Of a stretch of 64,000 nucleotides of DNA, positions 19,301 through 26,636 are shown one piece after another. The stretch spans positions 19,989 to 83,988 of the forward strand of contig JAIOHM010000023.1 in assembly GCA_019912965.1 (NCBI GenBank), read 5' to 3'. Every line of letters begins with the position of its first letter. The first letter of the stretch is position 1. The position numbers and the translations under genes were made by a program. The DNA comes from Anaerolineae bacterium. Its GTDB lineage: Bacteria > Chloroflexota > Anaerolineae > Aggregatilineales > Phototrophicaceae. The notes beneath the pieces were generated by a model. The model saw only the letters and a program-made list of their open reading frames with translations, searched no databases and had not been told where the DNA came from.

Positions 19301-21567
19301 TCCGGCTGGCGCAGGCGCTTGGAGCACAGGCCGCCATCGCCATCCAGAACGCCCGCCTCTCCACCGAGACCGCCGCGCTGGTTGAAGAAGGCTTTATCAT
19401 CAACAACCTCAGTCAGGCCATTTCCTCTAAACTCACTATCGAGGAAATGATCGACATCGTGCGCGACCAGATTCCGCGCGTGACTGATGCTGAAGAACTC
19501 TACCTGGCCCTGTATGACTCATCCACTCAGAACATCACCTTCCCGGTCGCGGTAAAGAAGGGCGAGGATTTTGAAATCCCGCCGCGCACGCTGAACACCG
19601 ATGAAGTCTCGTTCATCATCAAGCACCGTCGTTCGCTGGTGCTGGGTGGCGGTAACTGGAGTTCGGAAGAAATGCGCCGCAACCTGAGTATTGCTAATGG
19701 CGAAGGCGACGCTATCAGCTATCTGGGTGTTCCGGTGGCCTCTGGCGATCAGGTATTGGGCGTGCTGGCTGTGCGCGATAGCAACAGTGCCCGCGCATTC
19801 GGCATCAACGACGAACGCCTGCTCATGACTGTTGGTACGCAGTTGGGCGCAGCCATTCAGAATGCTCGTCTGTTTAGCCAGGTTACCAATTTTGCCGATG
19901 AACTCAACCAACGGGTGCAGGACGCTACCGAAGAACTCCGTCGTGAACGCGACCGCATCGATACGCTGTACCGCATTACCTCCGAACTGGCGCGGACACT
20001 GGATATGGATCGGGTGCTCAAGCGCGCGTTGGAAATGGTGGCGCAGGCTGTCACGGCTGATGACGGCGTGATTATGCTTATTGACCCGCTTTCAGATCGT
20101 TTGTTGACGCGCGCCGCGCTGCATGGCGGAACGACCGAGGCGCATCCCGCCAATATGGTGGCGGCATGGCTGCTGGGTAACGAACGCACACTGCTGGTCA
20201 ACGACCTCACGAAAGTAGATTACTGGAACAAAAAAGCCGCCGGAGCGAATCAATGGCACAGTGCGTTGGCCGTTTTGCTGGAAAGCAACGACGACCCGCA
20301 GGGCGTGATGGTGCTGCTCAATCGTGAGAAGAATGCCTTCACCGAAACACAGCTTAAGCTGGTGGTTGCAGCGGCTAACCAGGTTGCATCGGCCATCAAC
20401 AATGCCGACCTGTATCATCTCATCCGTGATCAGGCTGAACGTCTGGGAACGTTGGTGCGGGTGGAGCAGGAAGAGGCCGAAAAGAACTCCGCCATCGTCG
20501 AAAGTATCGCGGACGGCGTGATGCTGGCGGATGCTGAAGGCGTCATTATCATGTTCAATCAGGCTGCCGAACGCATTCTGGAACTCCCGCGCGATCAGGT
20601 CATCGGGCAGGCGATGTTCAAGCTGACCGGTTTGTTTGGCGGTTCGGCGGATCAGTGGTCAGACGCAATTGAGAATTGGGCCAAAAACCCGGAAAGTTAT
20701 GCACCCGGCGAATACCTCGAAGAATCGCTCGATCTGGGCAAACGGGTTGTCAGCGTCCATCTTTCGCCCGTGCATATTGGTGAACGTTTTCTGGGGACGG
20801 TTTCGGTCTTCCGCGACATCACCAAAGAAGTCGAGGTTGACCGCGTAAAGAGCCAGTTCGTCGCCAGCGTGTCTCATGAACTCCGCACGCCCATGACCAG
20901 CATCAAAGGTTTTGCTGATCTGCTGCTGATGGGTGTGGCCGGACAGGTGGCTGATCCCCAAAAGGCGTTCCTGCTCAAAATCAAGTCGAATGCGGATCGC
21001 TTGAGCCAGTTGGTAAACGATCTGCTCAACATCTCCAAGATCGATGCGGGCGAACGGCTGAACGTTGAATTGGTTGACCTGAGCGAACTCATTCCGGGGG
21101 TGATGTCCAACCTTGAAAGCCGGGCCGAAAATGAAAACAAGCACCTGGATATTTCGGTGGAAATCGAACCCATGCTGCCGCCAGTTGAAGGTGATCCGCA
21201 TAAGCTGACGCAAATCATCACGAATATTGTGGATAATGCATTCAACTACACTTATGAAGGTGGTAGTATTATTGTGAAGGCGGTTCTCCAACCAGATCGT
21301 CACCATGTGCTGCTTTCGGTTAAGGACAGTGGGATCGGTATCCCGGACGAATTTAAATCGCGTATCTGGGGACGTTTCGAACGTTACGAAGATCACGCAT
21401 TGGTCATGGATGTTCCGGGTACTGGTCTGGGTCTTTCAATTGTGAAAGAACTCGTCCAGATGCATAATGGAAATATCTGGTTTGAGTCGGAACTGAGCAA
21501 AGGTACGACTTTCTTCATCGAGCTGCCGCTTGAACAACCAGAATCCGGGTCGCAGGGCGGGTTTTAA
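13357..21567 (+). CDS. Giant multi-GAF/PAS sensor histidine kinase (2736 residues)
   Basis: There is one N-terminal membrane helix (residues 3-21) and a PAS-like segment (45-140). Twelve GAF domains follow, recognised by recurrent C-terminal helices such as AIQNARLFNQ. They span approximately 145-305, 325-480, 495-660, 665-830, 835-990, 1010-1195, 1205-1367, then (after a PAS at 1372-1495) 1505-1655, 1665-1830, 1840-2000, 2010-2175 and 2210-2355. Another PAS (2370-2490) precedes the HisKA domain, with SHELRTP and phospho-acceptor H2507, and the HATPase domain with N box (IVDNAFNY), DSGIGIP and GTGLGLS. All catalytic boxes are present, so it should autophosphorylate. There is no receiver in the protein; the adjacent CheY-like protein and the upstream regulator are the likely partners. 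Most histidine kinases are 350-1000 residues long. The frame is open throughout with no sign of disruption. Confidence 0.95.
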   Translation: MGLGFILFLGGLVIILGLYFWSRQREELGYIPNAEQKDLQNLPLTNSDDAVLVSREHGQLVYINDRARKLLGLNGGDPNLEFIARMAQPVDSFLDLFASEGQASFQLGQRWVEASSHTIPTGGEMRRVVVMREISANTSNPESLDLSQAIRTINEIGETVNAGMGVQQVHQALLSIVMKAIPAAAGEICLWDENKKVLYPEGWVGDSGYLIKLQENGGSYKPGEGITGWMAQHRKPVLVASIYDGTAVQPKFGNFFKSFVGVPLTLGDRFIGTFELSDLDANHFNQSHLALLQAISKQLATAIHNAQLYAEQSKRISDMASLQEVTQQDETLTDSRIVYAALTERVARLVSAGISGVLVYDENRRALLPELPFYGLLDNVAQNIVINLPADSPQRDIWERQPYWVTNDVADDSLIEALGLKEFFGVAGIKDMALIPLEIGAHRFGMILISNKRAAGGFSTQDILEMRMLAAQAAIVAQNVRLYQREQRRDTELTGLQEITQAIGALSREGEFYSTINESIAKLMGIGMCGILLYNETEHRLESRLPFYGLSDEQVKDYTIELEPGSPLDEIWNEVDYWYTNRVQADAVVYAAGLGEFASQMGVQKTLLAVLSVGGRRLGVVQASNKLSGEDFNDKDAQLLLIFATQVAAMIENVRLLRDMERSTEEAKGLRNVAELAGTVLTPEDSFTPVLAEIAALTRSPQVFINVLDQQTGSLITYPRWVYGTELHEPVVYDVYSKHFEHSVALSHQAFVSNDILNDSRVLETYHQSSQKFNLRSAVLVPLVVGDRSLGELGIANRANPPYGDEDIKLMTAIATQIAATIERLRLVEAQGQNLNRRLQELDAISNISNELTQTLELERVLDVIRHEAARATNADGSTVVLLKTLAAWKSPDMPEMEQRLGERNGMVSLADIELEAVTRGADTVLISNYSTASLNPSPKIANSAIAAAFLYEDEVVGVLHLYHTRQNHFDDRAAAFLLTLAAKASLGFGNAKRYREQLERSARLRRRVEQLNQIFELGQMLQTNVDQITLLEAILYSIQQSVGYDIGMVALVDEQAGILRRAAQVGMPLDHFEHSKASTMTVDELLAIMQPQYQISESYFIPAEQRMHLRYSVQQTLSTDSPDKRNQAPKDDPRAWQTGDMLLVPLLGPGGNPLGMMSLDQPQDGLRPDRVTMEVLEIFAHQAAATMENIRLYLASLNNAEQEARLNEMMEAITGTLDVHEIIEAVAYGALRLVPFTRMTVAMLPTEGSGFDILNVAINADSSIKIDREHRQNLTSSALLRALVESQDSLYYADDPVIAQYIDLSEWHGQGERTTLIVPLVAGGVTLGAMHLGSELSQAFGFEEYRPLLKRMANLSAVAIQNARLFNQALNLQAFNESVVESIQQGIVVLDEGGYILSMNDFMRQRYDWNPNEALRQHLFEYRPALREMLKDDLKIVLEKGQPREKIGQVNHLDDGTTLVRNFYTYPLRTIEAIRGVVLLVEDVSDRAMLERDLEARATQLAVLTEVSSRITASLNREEVITLALDEMGRVIPYDSMTLWSRKGNVLHLEGSGGFDEDVAMVDDDMATISISSHERLSTLVERKTPYSISNLQGWDALPGEKGAKSWLGVPLVNQGDVVGVIALSRQEPRFYDAQSEQAAFAFANQVAIALANANLFSEAQYKTERLGLLNHVSVALAQSLDSENILEIALQEIARAMKIGNARALVFERDLHIGRVVVQYPRGEAPPEDIINLNENAAYQVIRRSAAPLLVEDAMGLGPDDPLRHELDQRRIRAYAMIPMTVGGQAIGAFEMEVYDVPRNFTVEQVDLGTIIANQAAIAVQNTNLLEQTLVRTRELETLLEAAQATSLTLNLEDAFRSVCELILHALDMDDCAIMMWDNVESSLEVQLDVNRYGETDQVAPHGTVYNLRQQPAKLRALEDREIVVIRHNQTNKDVEEAEEVRARGDALRVLIPLVVRDQAIGLIQGQQSAQHRAFSHREVRLAQALGAQAAIAIQNARLSTETAALVEEGFIINNLSQAISSKLTIEEMIDIVRDQIPRVTDAEELYLALYDSSTQNITFPVAVKKGEDFEIPPRTLNTDEVSFIIKHRRSLVLGGGNWSSEEMRRNLSIANGEGDAISYLGVPVASGDQVLGVLAVRDSNSARAFGINDERLLMTVGTQLGAAIQNARLFSQVTNFADELNQRVQDATEELRRERDRIDTLYRITSELARTLDMDRVLKRALEMVAQAVTADDGVIMLIDPLSDRLLTRAALHGGTTEAHPANMVAAWLLGNERTLLVNDLTKVDYWNKKAAGANQWHSALAVLLESNDDPQGVMVLLNREKNAFTETQLKLVVAAANQVASAINNADLYHLIRDQAERLGTLVRVEQEEAEKNSAIVESIADGVMLADAEGVIIMFNQAAERILELPRDQVIGQAMFKLTGLFGGSADQWSDAIENWAKNPESYAPGEYLEESLDLGKRVVSVHLSPVHIGERFLGTVSVFRDITKEVEVDRVKSQFVASVSHELRTPMTSIKGFADLLLMGVAGQVADPQKAFLLKIKSNADRLSQLVNDLLNISKIDAGERLNVELVDLSELIPGVMSNLESRAENENKHLDISVEIEPMLPPVEGDPHKLTQIITNIVDNAFNYTYEGGSIIVKAVLQPDRHHVLLSVKDSGIGIPDEFKSRIWGRFERYEDHALVMDVPGTGLGLSIVKELVQMHNGNIWFESELSKGTTFFIELPLEQPESGSQGGF

Positions 21568-21607
21568 ACCTGCAAAAGCCTAATAAGTGGAGAGGTAAAC
21601 AGCCGCT

Positions 21608-21985
21608 ATGGCGCATATTCTGGTCGCTGAAGATGAACGCGACATCCGTGAACTGATTAATTTTACCCTGATGTACTCAGGGTATCAGGTGACATTGGCT
21701 GCTAATGGTGCCGAGGCGTTGGAACTCGCCCCTAAAGTAAAGCCCGACCTGATTATGATGGATGTCCGAATGCCGAAGATGACCGGGTACGAAGCTTGCC
21801 GCCAGATGAAGCAGATTGAGGAAATCCGGCATATTCCGGTGGTATTTCTTTCCGCCAAAGGGCAGGACGAAGAAGTGCAAACGGGCATTGAGGCAGGGGC
21901 AGTGGCTTACATCCTGAAGCCGTTTTCCCCGGAAGATCTGACTCGGCAGATTGGTGAAATTTTGAAGCAAAATGGACTGGGCTAG
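21608..21985 (+). CDS. CheY-like single-domain response regulator
   Basis: A 125-residue stand-alone receiver with E8/D9, phospho-acceptor D52 (LIMMDVRMPKMTGYE), S82 and K104 (YILKPFSPEDL). There is no output domain, so it acts as a phosphate shuttle or by protein contact. It starts 41 bases after the giant kinase, with GGAGAGG upstream, and is surely its cognate partner by position. The next gene begins 42 bases on. Confidence 0.93.
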   Translation: MAHILVAEDERDIRELINFTLMYSGYQVTLAANGAEALELAPKVKPDLIMMDVRMPKMTGYEACRQMKQIEEIRHIPVVFLSAKGQDEEVQTGIEAGAVAYILKPFSPEDLTRQIGEILKQNGLG

Positions 21986-22027
21986 GCGCTCCGGCGTCTT
22001 ACACAACACAGGCGAAGAAATACAGCT

Positions 22028-23038
22028 ATGAGCGCCATTACCATCGGCGGTGAACTCATTCATTACGAAGTGCTGGGGCGCGGTCGTCCGGTCATCCTGA
22101 TTCACGGGTGGGTTGGTTCCTGGCGGTACTGGGTGCCGACCATGCAGAACCTCCAGTTGAAATACCGTGTCTATGCGATTGATCTGCATGGCTTTGGCGA
22201 CTCCAGCAAGAATGAGAAGAAGTACACCCTCAGCAATCAGGTACAACTCCTCAAGGATTTCATGGAAGCGATGGCAATTCCCAAAGCCGCGCTTATCGGA
22301 CATGGTTTGGGCGCATGGGTAGCCATCGAGTTTGCCCGCGCCAAAGAAAATGCCGAAAAAATTCCGCGTCTGATGCTGTTGGATGCGCCAATCTTCCAGA
22401 CACCTGGTTTGGAAAATCGGCATCGTCCGGGCAAAGCGGTGCCCTTAACCAGTAATGCACCGCCAGAGCAAATTGATGACCGTACCATCGCCAGTTCTAA
22501 TTCCATGCGCCGTCAGGCTATGCTTGAACTGGAAATGATGTCCCGCGCCCGCGCAACGGGTGAAGCGGCAGGTATCTCCTCACCAGCAGTGCGTGATGAT
22601 CGTAATCCGCCCCATAATCCGCTGCTGGACTTGATTAGCAGTCCGCCTGAATCGCTGCTGCAAATGTGCTTCAAGCGCTCAGACCCCATCTATAACAAAC
22701 TTGAGCCGGATATGCCCAAGACCGATCGCAAGGCTTTGCGCGAAAGTGCCAAAGAATTCGACTCCGGGCGTTTGCTGGATAACCTGTGGCTGTTGTCCAT
22801 GCCGACCATTATCCTGCATGGCAAGGACGATGCGCTCATTCGCCCACCAACGGAATCGGTATTGGATTACATCACCTACGAGAAAGAAGATAAGCTGATT
22901 GTGCGGCTGATTGATGGCGTGCGGCATTTCCCTATGCTCGAATACGAACGCTTTAACCGTTTAGTCAATGATTTTCTGGAAGTGCCAGACATCACTCAAC
23001 TGGAAATTAAAGAGCGGTGGAAACGCAGAAGCCGCTGA
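22028..23038 (+). CDS. Alpha/beta-hydrolase fold protein lacking the nucleophile serine
   Basis: A 336-residue protein. The N-terminal core is typical: oxyanion-hole motif HGWVGSW (26-32), IDLHGFGDS, and a nucleophile elbow that reads G-H-G-L-G (91-95) instead of G-x-S-x-G. The acid (D267/D268 in HGKDDAL) and histidine (H300 in GVRHFPML) are kept. An insertion of about 60 residues (135-195) replaces part of the lid. The paralogue at 43800-44609 aligns without gaps up to this point and has S93 where this protein has G93. It is thus probably a non-hydrolytic member acting as a binder or scaffold, or it uses another mechanism. It sits in the signalling operon. Confidence 0.85.
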   Translation: MSAITIGGELIHYEVLGRGRPVILIHGWVGSWRYWVPTMQNLQLKYRVYAIDLHGFGDSSKNEKKYTLSNQVQLLKDFMEAMAIPKAALIGHGLGAWVAIEFARAKENAEKIPRLMLLDAPIFQTPGLENRHRPGKAVPLTSNAPPEQIDDRTIASSNSMRRQAMLELEMMSRARATGEAAGISSPAVRDDRNPPHNPLLDLISSPPESLLQMCFKRSDPIYNKLEPDMPKTDRKALRESAKEFDSGRLLDNLWLLSMPTIILHGKDDALIRPPTESVLDYITYEKEDKLIVRLIDGVRHFPMLEYERFNRLVNDFLEVPDITQLEIKERWKRRSR

Positions 23039-23685
23039 AAGCCCTCATTTTCGTCAACGGCGACTCCAACGATGGCCCGATGGTGCGCCGCGCGCTGGCA
23101 GCAGCCCCGGATGCCTGGGTGCTGGCGGCAGATGGGGGCGCGCGGCAAGCTGCCCATTTTGGCTTGAATGTCCAAACCGTGATTGGCGATATGGATTCGT
23201 TAAGCACGGCAGAATTGGATGCGCTTTCGTCGCGCGGCGCACATATCCACCGTTATCCTCAGGAAAAAGATGAAACCGATCTGGAATTGACGCTCCTGCA
23301 CGCTGCTGGCGCGAATGCAGTCTGGATTCGCATCATTGCGGCCATTGGCGACCGCCTCGACCAGACATTGAGCAATATTTATCTAATGGCGCTGCCTGCG
23401 TTGGCCGGGCGGGATGTTCGTATGGTGGCCGGGAAGCAGGAAGCGTGGTTGCTCAGTCCCGGCGAAACCCTGATTTATGGCGCACCAGGCGATACCTTAT
23501 CGCTGCTGCCCCTGACTGGAATGGCGCGCGGCGTCCGTACCGAGCATTTATACTACCCCCTGCGCGATGAAACTCTGGTTTTTGGCCCGGCGCGTGGCAT
23601 CAGCAATGTGATGCAGTCGGATACCGCCCGCGTTTGGCTGGGGGAGGGTGTTCTGTTAGCCGTTCATACCATCGGTAAAGCATAA
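23017..23685 (+). CDS. thiN: Thiamine pyrophosphokinase
   Basis: A 222-residue cytoplasmic enzyme that converts thiamine and ATP to thiamine diphosphate. Family motifs are present: VLAADGGARQAAHFGL, VIGDMDSL, the basic/acidic stretch YPQEKDETDLELTL and AAIGDRLDQTLSNIYL. The length is usual for the TIGR01378-type enzyme. The GTG start at 23017 overlaps the end of the hydrolase gene by 22 bases, indicating translational coupling. No TPP riboswitch was seen upstream, which fits its internal operon position. Confidence 0.92.
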   Translation: METQKPLKALIFVNGDSNDGPMVRRALAAAPDAWVLAADGGARQAAHFGLNVQTVIGDMDSLSTAELDALSSRGAHIHRYPQEKDETDLELTLLHAAGANAVWIRIIAAIGDRLDQTLSNIYLMALPALAGRDVRMVAGKQEAWLLSPGETLIYGAPGDTLSLLPLTGMARGVRTEHLYYPLRDETLVFGPARGISNVMQSDTARVWLGEGVLLAVHTIGKA

Positions 23686-23783
23686 AAAATGCACGTGCGC
23701 TATACTATTATCGTAGCAAAAGTCGGGCAGTTTGCGAACCACCCCTACCCAATAACACACATTTGGCGGAGCAGTTGGGCTTC

Positions 23784-24254
23784 ATGAGCAATATCACGAT
23801 TGAAAAACGTAACCATCGCGGCGAGCGGGTCTGGCAGTACGAAGGTGAGGTACTTGAACGGGGCGATAACTGGATCTGCTTGCGCGCCGTCTTTGACCGT
23901 GCCGAATCCAGTCTGGGCTTCGTCACCTTCCGTCAGGGGGATGTCTTTATCGAATGGTTCTTTAGTGACCGCTGGTACAACATTTTTCAGGTACACGATG
24001 GCGACACCCCCCGTCTTAAAGGTTGGTATTGCAATATCACCCGTCCGGCAGTCATCGGCGAGTCGCACCTGCGCGCCGATGATCTGGAACTGGATGTTTT
24101 TGTTTTCCCCAATGGCACGGTTGCTTTGCTGGACGAGAAAGAATTCAGTGATCTTGACCTGCCCACCAGCGAACGCATGGAAGCCTTGCGCGCCATCCAG
24201 GCCATTCGGCGCGATGTTGCCGAGCGCAACCCACCGTTTGACCTTGTACCGTAG
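23784..24254 (+). CDS. DUF402 family protein
   Basis: A 156-residue cytoplasmic protein beginning MSNITIEKRNHRGERVWQYE. It has the DUF402 landmarks WFFSDRWYNIFQVHD, RLKGWYCNITRP and a D-rich segment DDLELDVFVFPNG, with an acidic LLDEKEF. Members of the family include nucleoside tri/diphosphate phosphatases and FomD-type hydrolases, with metal bound by aspartates, so a phosphatase role is possible. The ATG at 23784 is preferred; a TTG 21 bases upstream is the alternative. It closes the plus-strand block and converges on the stress protein gene. Confidence 0.8.
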   Translation: MSNITIEKRNHRGERVWQYEGEVLERGDNWICLRAVFDRAESSLGFVTFRQGDVFIEWFFSDRWYNIFQVHDGDTPRLKGWYCNITRPAVIGESHLRADDLELDVFVFPNGTVALLDEKEFSDLDLPTSERMEALRAIQAIRRDVAERNPPFDLVP

Positions 24255-24274
24255 GGCACAGCATGATTGTGCCC
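24254..24274. terminator. Hairpin between convergent genes
   Basis: GGGCACA and TGTGCCC form a 7-bp stem around a 7-base loop in the 27 bases between convergent stops. There is no T tract, so termination efficiency is uncertain. Confidence 0.45.
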
Positions 24275-24281
24275 TGCCTGC

Positions 24282-24743
24282 TTATTCTTTGTCTGGACGA
24301 ATCAGCAGTACCGGGACTTTGACACCTTCCATCACATCGCGCGTCACGCTGCCGAACAGGAAACGAGCTATTCCTGTACGTCCATGTGTGCTCATCACCA
24401 CCAGATCAACATTCTCATCATTGATGTAATCACAGATGAGCGCGGGCACGTTGAATCCCTCGATGACCTGCGTTCGCACAGTTATATTTTCCTCGCGGAG
24501 TTCTGAGCGTACCCCGATCAAATACTGCTTCATGGCTTCCCGTAACTGCTGAATTTGCCCTTCCTGTCCGGCCAACGCCAATTGGTCAGTATATTCTGCT
24601 CCCGGCGGACGGAAAACATGCAGCAGGATAACCTCGGAATTATTGGCGCGGGCAATGTCGATGGCATGGGGAATCGCCCGCTGCGACCAGCCCGAACCAT
24701 CCAGCGGAACGACGATTTTTTTGTAGCGGCCTTGCTGAGACAT
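24282..24743 (-). CDS. Universal stress protein (UspA family)
   Basis: A 153-residue single-domain Usp with KKIVVPLDGSGWSQRAIPHA at the N-terminus and the ATP-binding signature G-x2-G-x9-G-[ST] in VVMSTHGRTGIARFLFGSV. It therefore belongs to the ATP-binding class. The start at 24743 has GGAGG six bases upstream; an ATG 12 bases earlier would overlap that site. It is monocistronic and divergent from the PucC-like gene. Its leader contains a GAGGGT/ACCCTC hairpin (24774-24790). Confidence 0.92.
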   Translation of the reverse strand: MSQQGRYKKIVVPLDGSGWSQRAIPHAIDIARANNSEVILLHVFRPPGAEYTDQLALAGQEGQIQQLREAMKQYLIGVRSELREENITVRTQVIEGFNVPALICDYINDENVDLVVMSTHGRTGIARFLFGSVTRDVMEGVKVPVLLIRPDKE

Positions 24744-24845
24744 GCAGACCTCCAAATTGTGAGTGCGAGTAGGGAGGGTTTTGTACCCTCTGCATAGATT
24801 GTAACCTGCTGGATGAGATTTTCAGAAGAACCGCCAAAAGACCGA

Positions 24846-24873
24846 TTGACGCTCAACCCAAAAACGGTATAAT
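24846..24873 (+). promoter_or_regulatory. Sigma-70-type promoter of the PucC-like gene
   Basis: TTGACG (24846-24851), a 16-base spacer and TATAAT (24868-24873). The start codon is at 24916, giving a leader of about 36 bases that consists largely of AAAATCT repeats. Confidence 0.75.
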
Positions 24874-24891
24874 CCTCATAGAAAATCTCAT

Positions 24892-24915
24892 AAAATCTAC
24901 AAAATCTGAGTAAAT
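24892..24915 (+). repeat. AAAATCT element ahead of the PucC-like gene
   Basis: The 24-base segment ending at the start codon holds two of three AAAATCT units (24883, 24892, 24901) and closely matches 27740-27764 upstream of ferrochelatase. Confidence 0.5.
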
Positions 24916-26310
24916 ATGAGCCAACAACAACCGCAAGAAGCGAATCTCTCGGTCGGTCGGAATATGAAAATCGGCCTGTTTCATCTGGGTTCTGGTATGG
25001 CTGATGTCGTGACGACTGGCATCTGGAACCGCATCATGATTACCGACCTCGGTTTTAGTGCCACGCCAATTGGGTTGCTGGTCAGCCTCCGTTACTTCCT
25101 CGCTCCACTGGGCGTCTGGGCGGGTCGTATGTCCGATCAGCGTACTATCGGTGGCTACCGTCGTCTGTTCTGGATATGGCTGGGGCGGGCGATGATGGCC
25201 GTCAGTATTCTGGCGCTGGGGCTTTCGACCACTTATCTGGCACGCGGTGGTGAGGCCAGTCTGGGTACGTGGGCGATTATTTCGCTTTCGCTGCTGCTGT
25301 TCAGTCTGGGTAACGCCTTTTCTGGCAGCACGTTTCTGGCGTTGATTTATGACCGTTCCGCGCCGAGTCAGCGGGGTCGGGCGGTTGGCATTGTCTGGAC
25401 GTTTTTGCTGCTGGGCTTCACCGTTGGCGGTATCCTGTTCGGCGTCATGCTTCCCAGCCGGGATGCTGCTCATCCTCAGGGGTTTTCGCCGGAAACGTTG
25501 CAAAACCTGTTTGTATTTGGGGCGCTGGCGATGGGCTTTTTGTGGACATTTTCTCTGGTTGGGGAAGAACGCCGCAATACGCATCTCATTTCTTCTCAGG
25601 AACAACGTGAACCCTCTACCTCGCTCCGGGCGGATTTAAAACTGGCCTGGAGCAACCGCCAGACCCGCTTTTTCTTCTGGTATCTGGCGCTTTCAATGAT
25701 GTTTGCCTTCTCACAGGATTTGATTCTGGAACCTTTCGCCGGGGAAGTTTTTAAGATGGATGCCGCCCATACAACGCGATTTGCTGGCTATTGGGGCAGC
25801 ACGGCGATCCTCGGCACGATTGTGTTCCTGTGGTTGGGGCGGCGCTATAAACGGCTGACCAATACCATTATGTCCTATCTGGGCGTGGCGGTGCTGATTC
25901 TGACGTTCGGGATTTTTGCGCTTTCCTCATTGGCGGAAATTCGTCCACTGGTGACGATTGGCTTGATTACATTGGGCATCGGGCTGGGTATTTGGAACGT
26001 TGGCACATTGGGCATGATGATGGAAATGAGTCCTTTTGGGCGTGCCGGAACGTTCCTCGGCTTCTGGACTCTGGTGGTGACGTTTGCACGCGGCATTGGT
26101 GTTTCCGGCGGCGGCATCATTCGTGATGTGGGTGTTGCCCTCACGGGCGATCCGAAAATGGCTTATGGCCTCGCGTTTGTGCTGGCGGGGGTTGGGTTAG
26201 CGGTCGCCTATTGGACGCTGAGACAGGTGAATGTGCAGGCGTTCCAGGCCGAGCAGGGCATGGTGGTCGAATCCACAACGGAAGCGGTTCTGGCTGGCGC
26301 GATGGATTGA
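24916..26310 (+). CDS. PucC/BCD-family MFS transporter
   Basis: A 464-residue protein with about 12 helices. The N-terminal part NMKIGLFHLGSGMADVVTTG and the segment LGFSATPIGLLVSLRYFLAP followed by GRMSDQR are characteristic of the PucC (bacteriochlorophyll delivery) branch of MFS, as is the LALIYDRSAPSQRGRAVGI loop. PucC proteins act in light-harvesting complex assembly in phototrophs, but homologues in non-phototrophs have unknown cargo, perhaps tetrapyrroles. The next gene along is ferrochelatase (convergent), a suggestive context. No bacteriochlorophyll or reaction-centre genes are in the window, so a photosynthetic role is not shown. Confidence 0.82.
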   Translation: MSQQQPQEANLSVGRNMKIGLFHLGSGMADVVTTGIWNRIMITDLGFSATPIGLLVSLRYFLAPLGVWAGRMSDQRTIGGYRRLFWIWLGRAMMAVSILALGLSTTYLARGGEASLGTWAIISLSLLLFSLGNAFSGSTFLALIYDRSAPSQRGRAVGIVWTFLLLGFTVGGILFGVMLPSRDAAHPQGFSPETLQNLFVFGALAMGFLWTFSLVGEERRNTHLISSQEQREPSTSLRADLKLAWSNRQTRFFFWYLALSMMFAFSQDLILEPFAGEVFKMDAAHTTRFAGYWGSTAILGTIVFLWLGRRYKRLTNTIMSYLGVAVLILTFGIFALSSLAEIRPLVTIGLITLGIGLGIWNVGTLGMMMEMSPFGRAGTFLGFWTLVVTFARGIGVSGGGIIRDVGVALTGDPKMAYGLAFVLAGVGLAVAYWTLRQVNVQAFQAEQGMVVESTTEAVLAGAMD

Positions 26311-26636
26311 GCGCGTAGCTGCCAGTTACGAGTTGCCAGTTTCCGGTTTCCAGAAAAAGACGGAATGCTCGGTCGGTTATCGGACGGGGTGAGGTGTTTC
26401 TTGAACCCTCTCGTCGATACTGGATTTTGTCGGATTGGCGGCGACGGCGGCGGCGATGTCAGCGGATTTTGGTGGCGAGTATTATAGGCTGGTAATTTGC
26501 AGAACTTTCTGCAAATGAGACACAGGGTTTTGTGCAGCATTTGCATGTTTGGAGATTTGGGCGCAACATGTTGCGCCCCTACTGTTTAGGTTAGCACAAG
26601 AGTTCGTATCGGTCAATTATAAAATCGTTTGAATGT
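26311..26636. other. Gene-free stretch with a palindrome
   Basis: There are 326 bases between convergent genes. They hold a degenerate segment made of ccagtt-type words (26321-26355) and a perfect 20-bp palindrome (26559-26578); no supported reading frame was found. Confidence 0.6.
26559..26578. repeat. Perfect 20-bp palindrome with GCAACATGTTGC core
   Basis: GGGCGCAACATGTTGCGCCC is its own reverse complement. The same 12-base core recurs at 59679-59690. It could serve as a bidirectional hairpin after the convergent genes; no T tract adjoins it. Confidence 0.65.
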
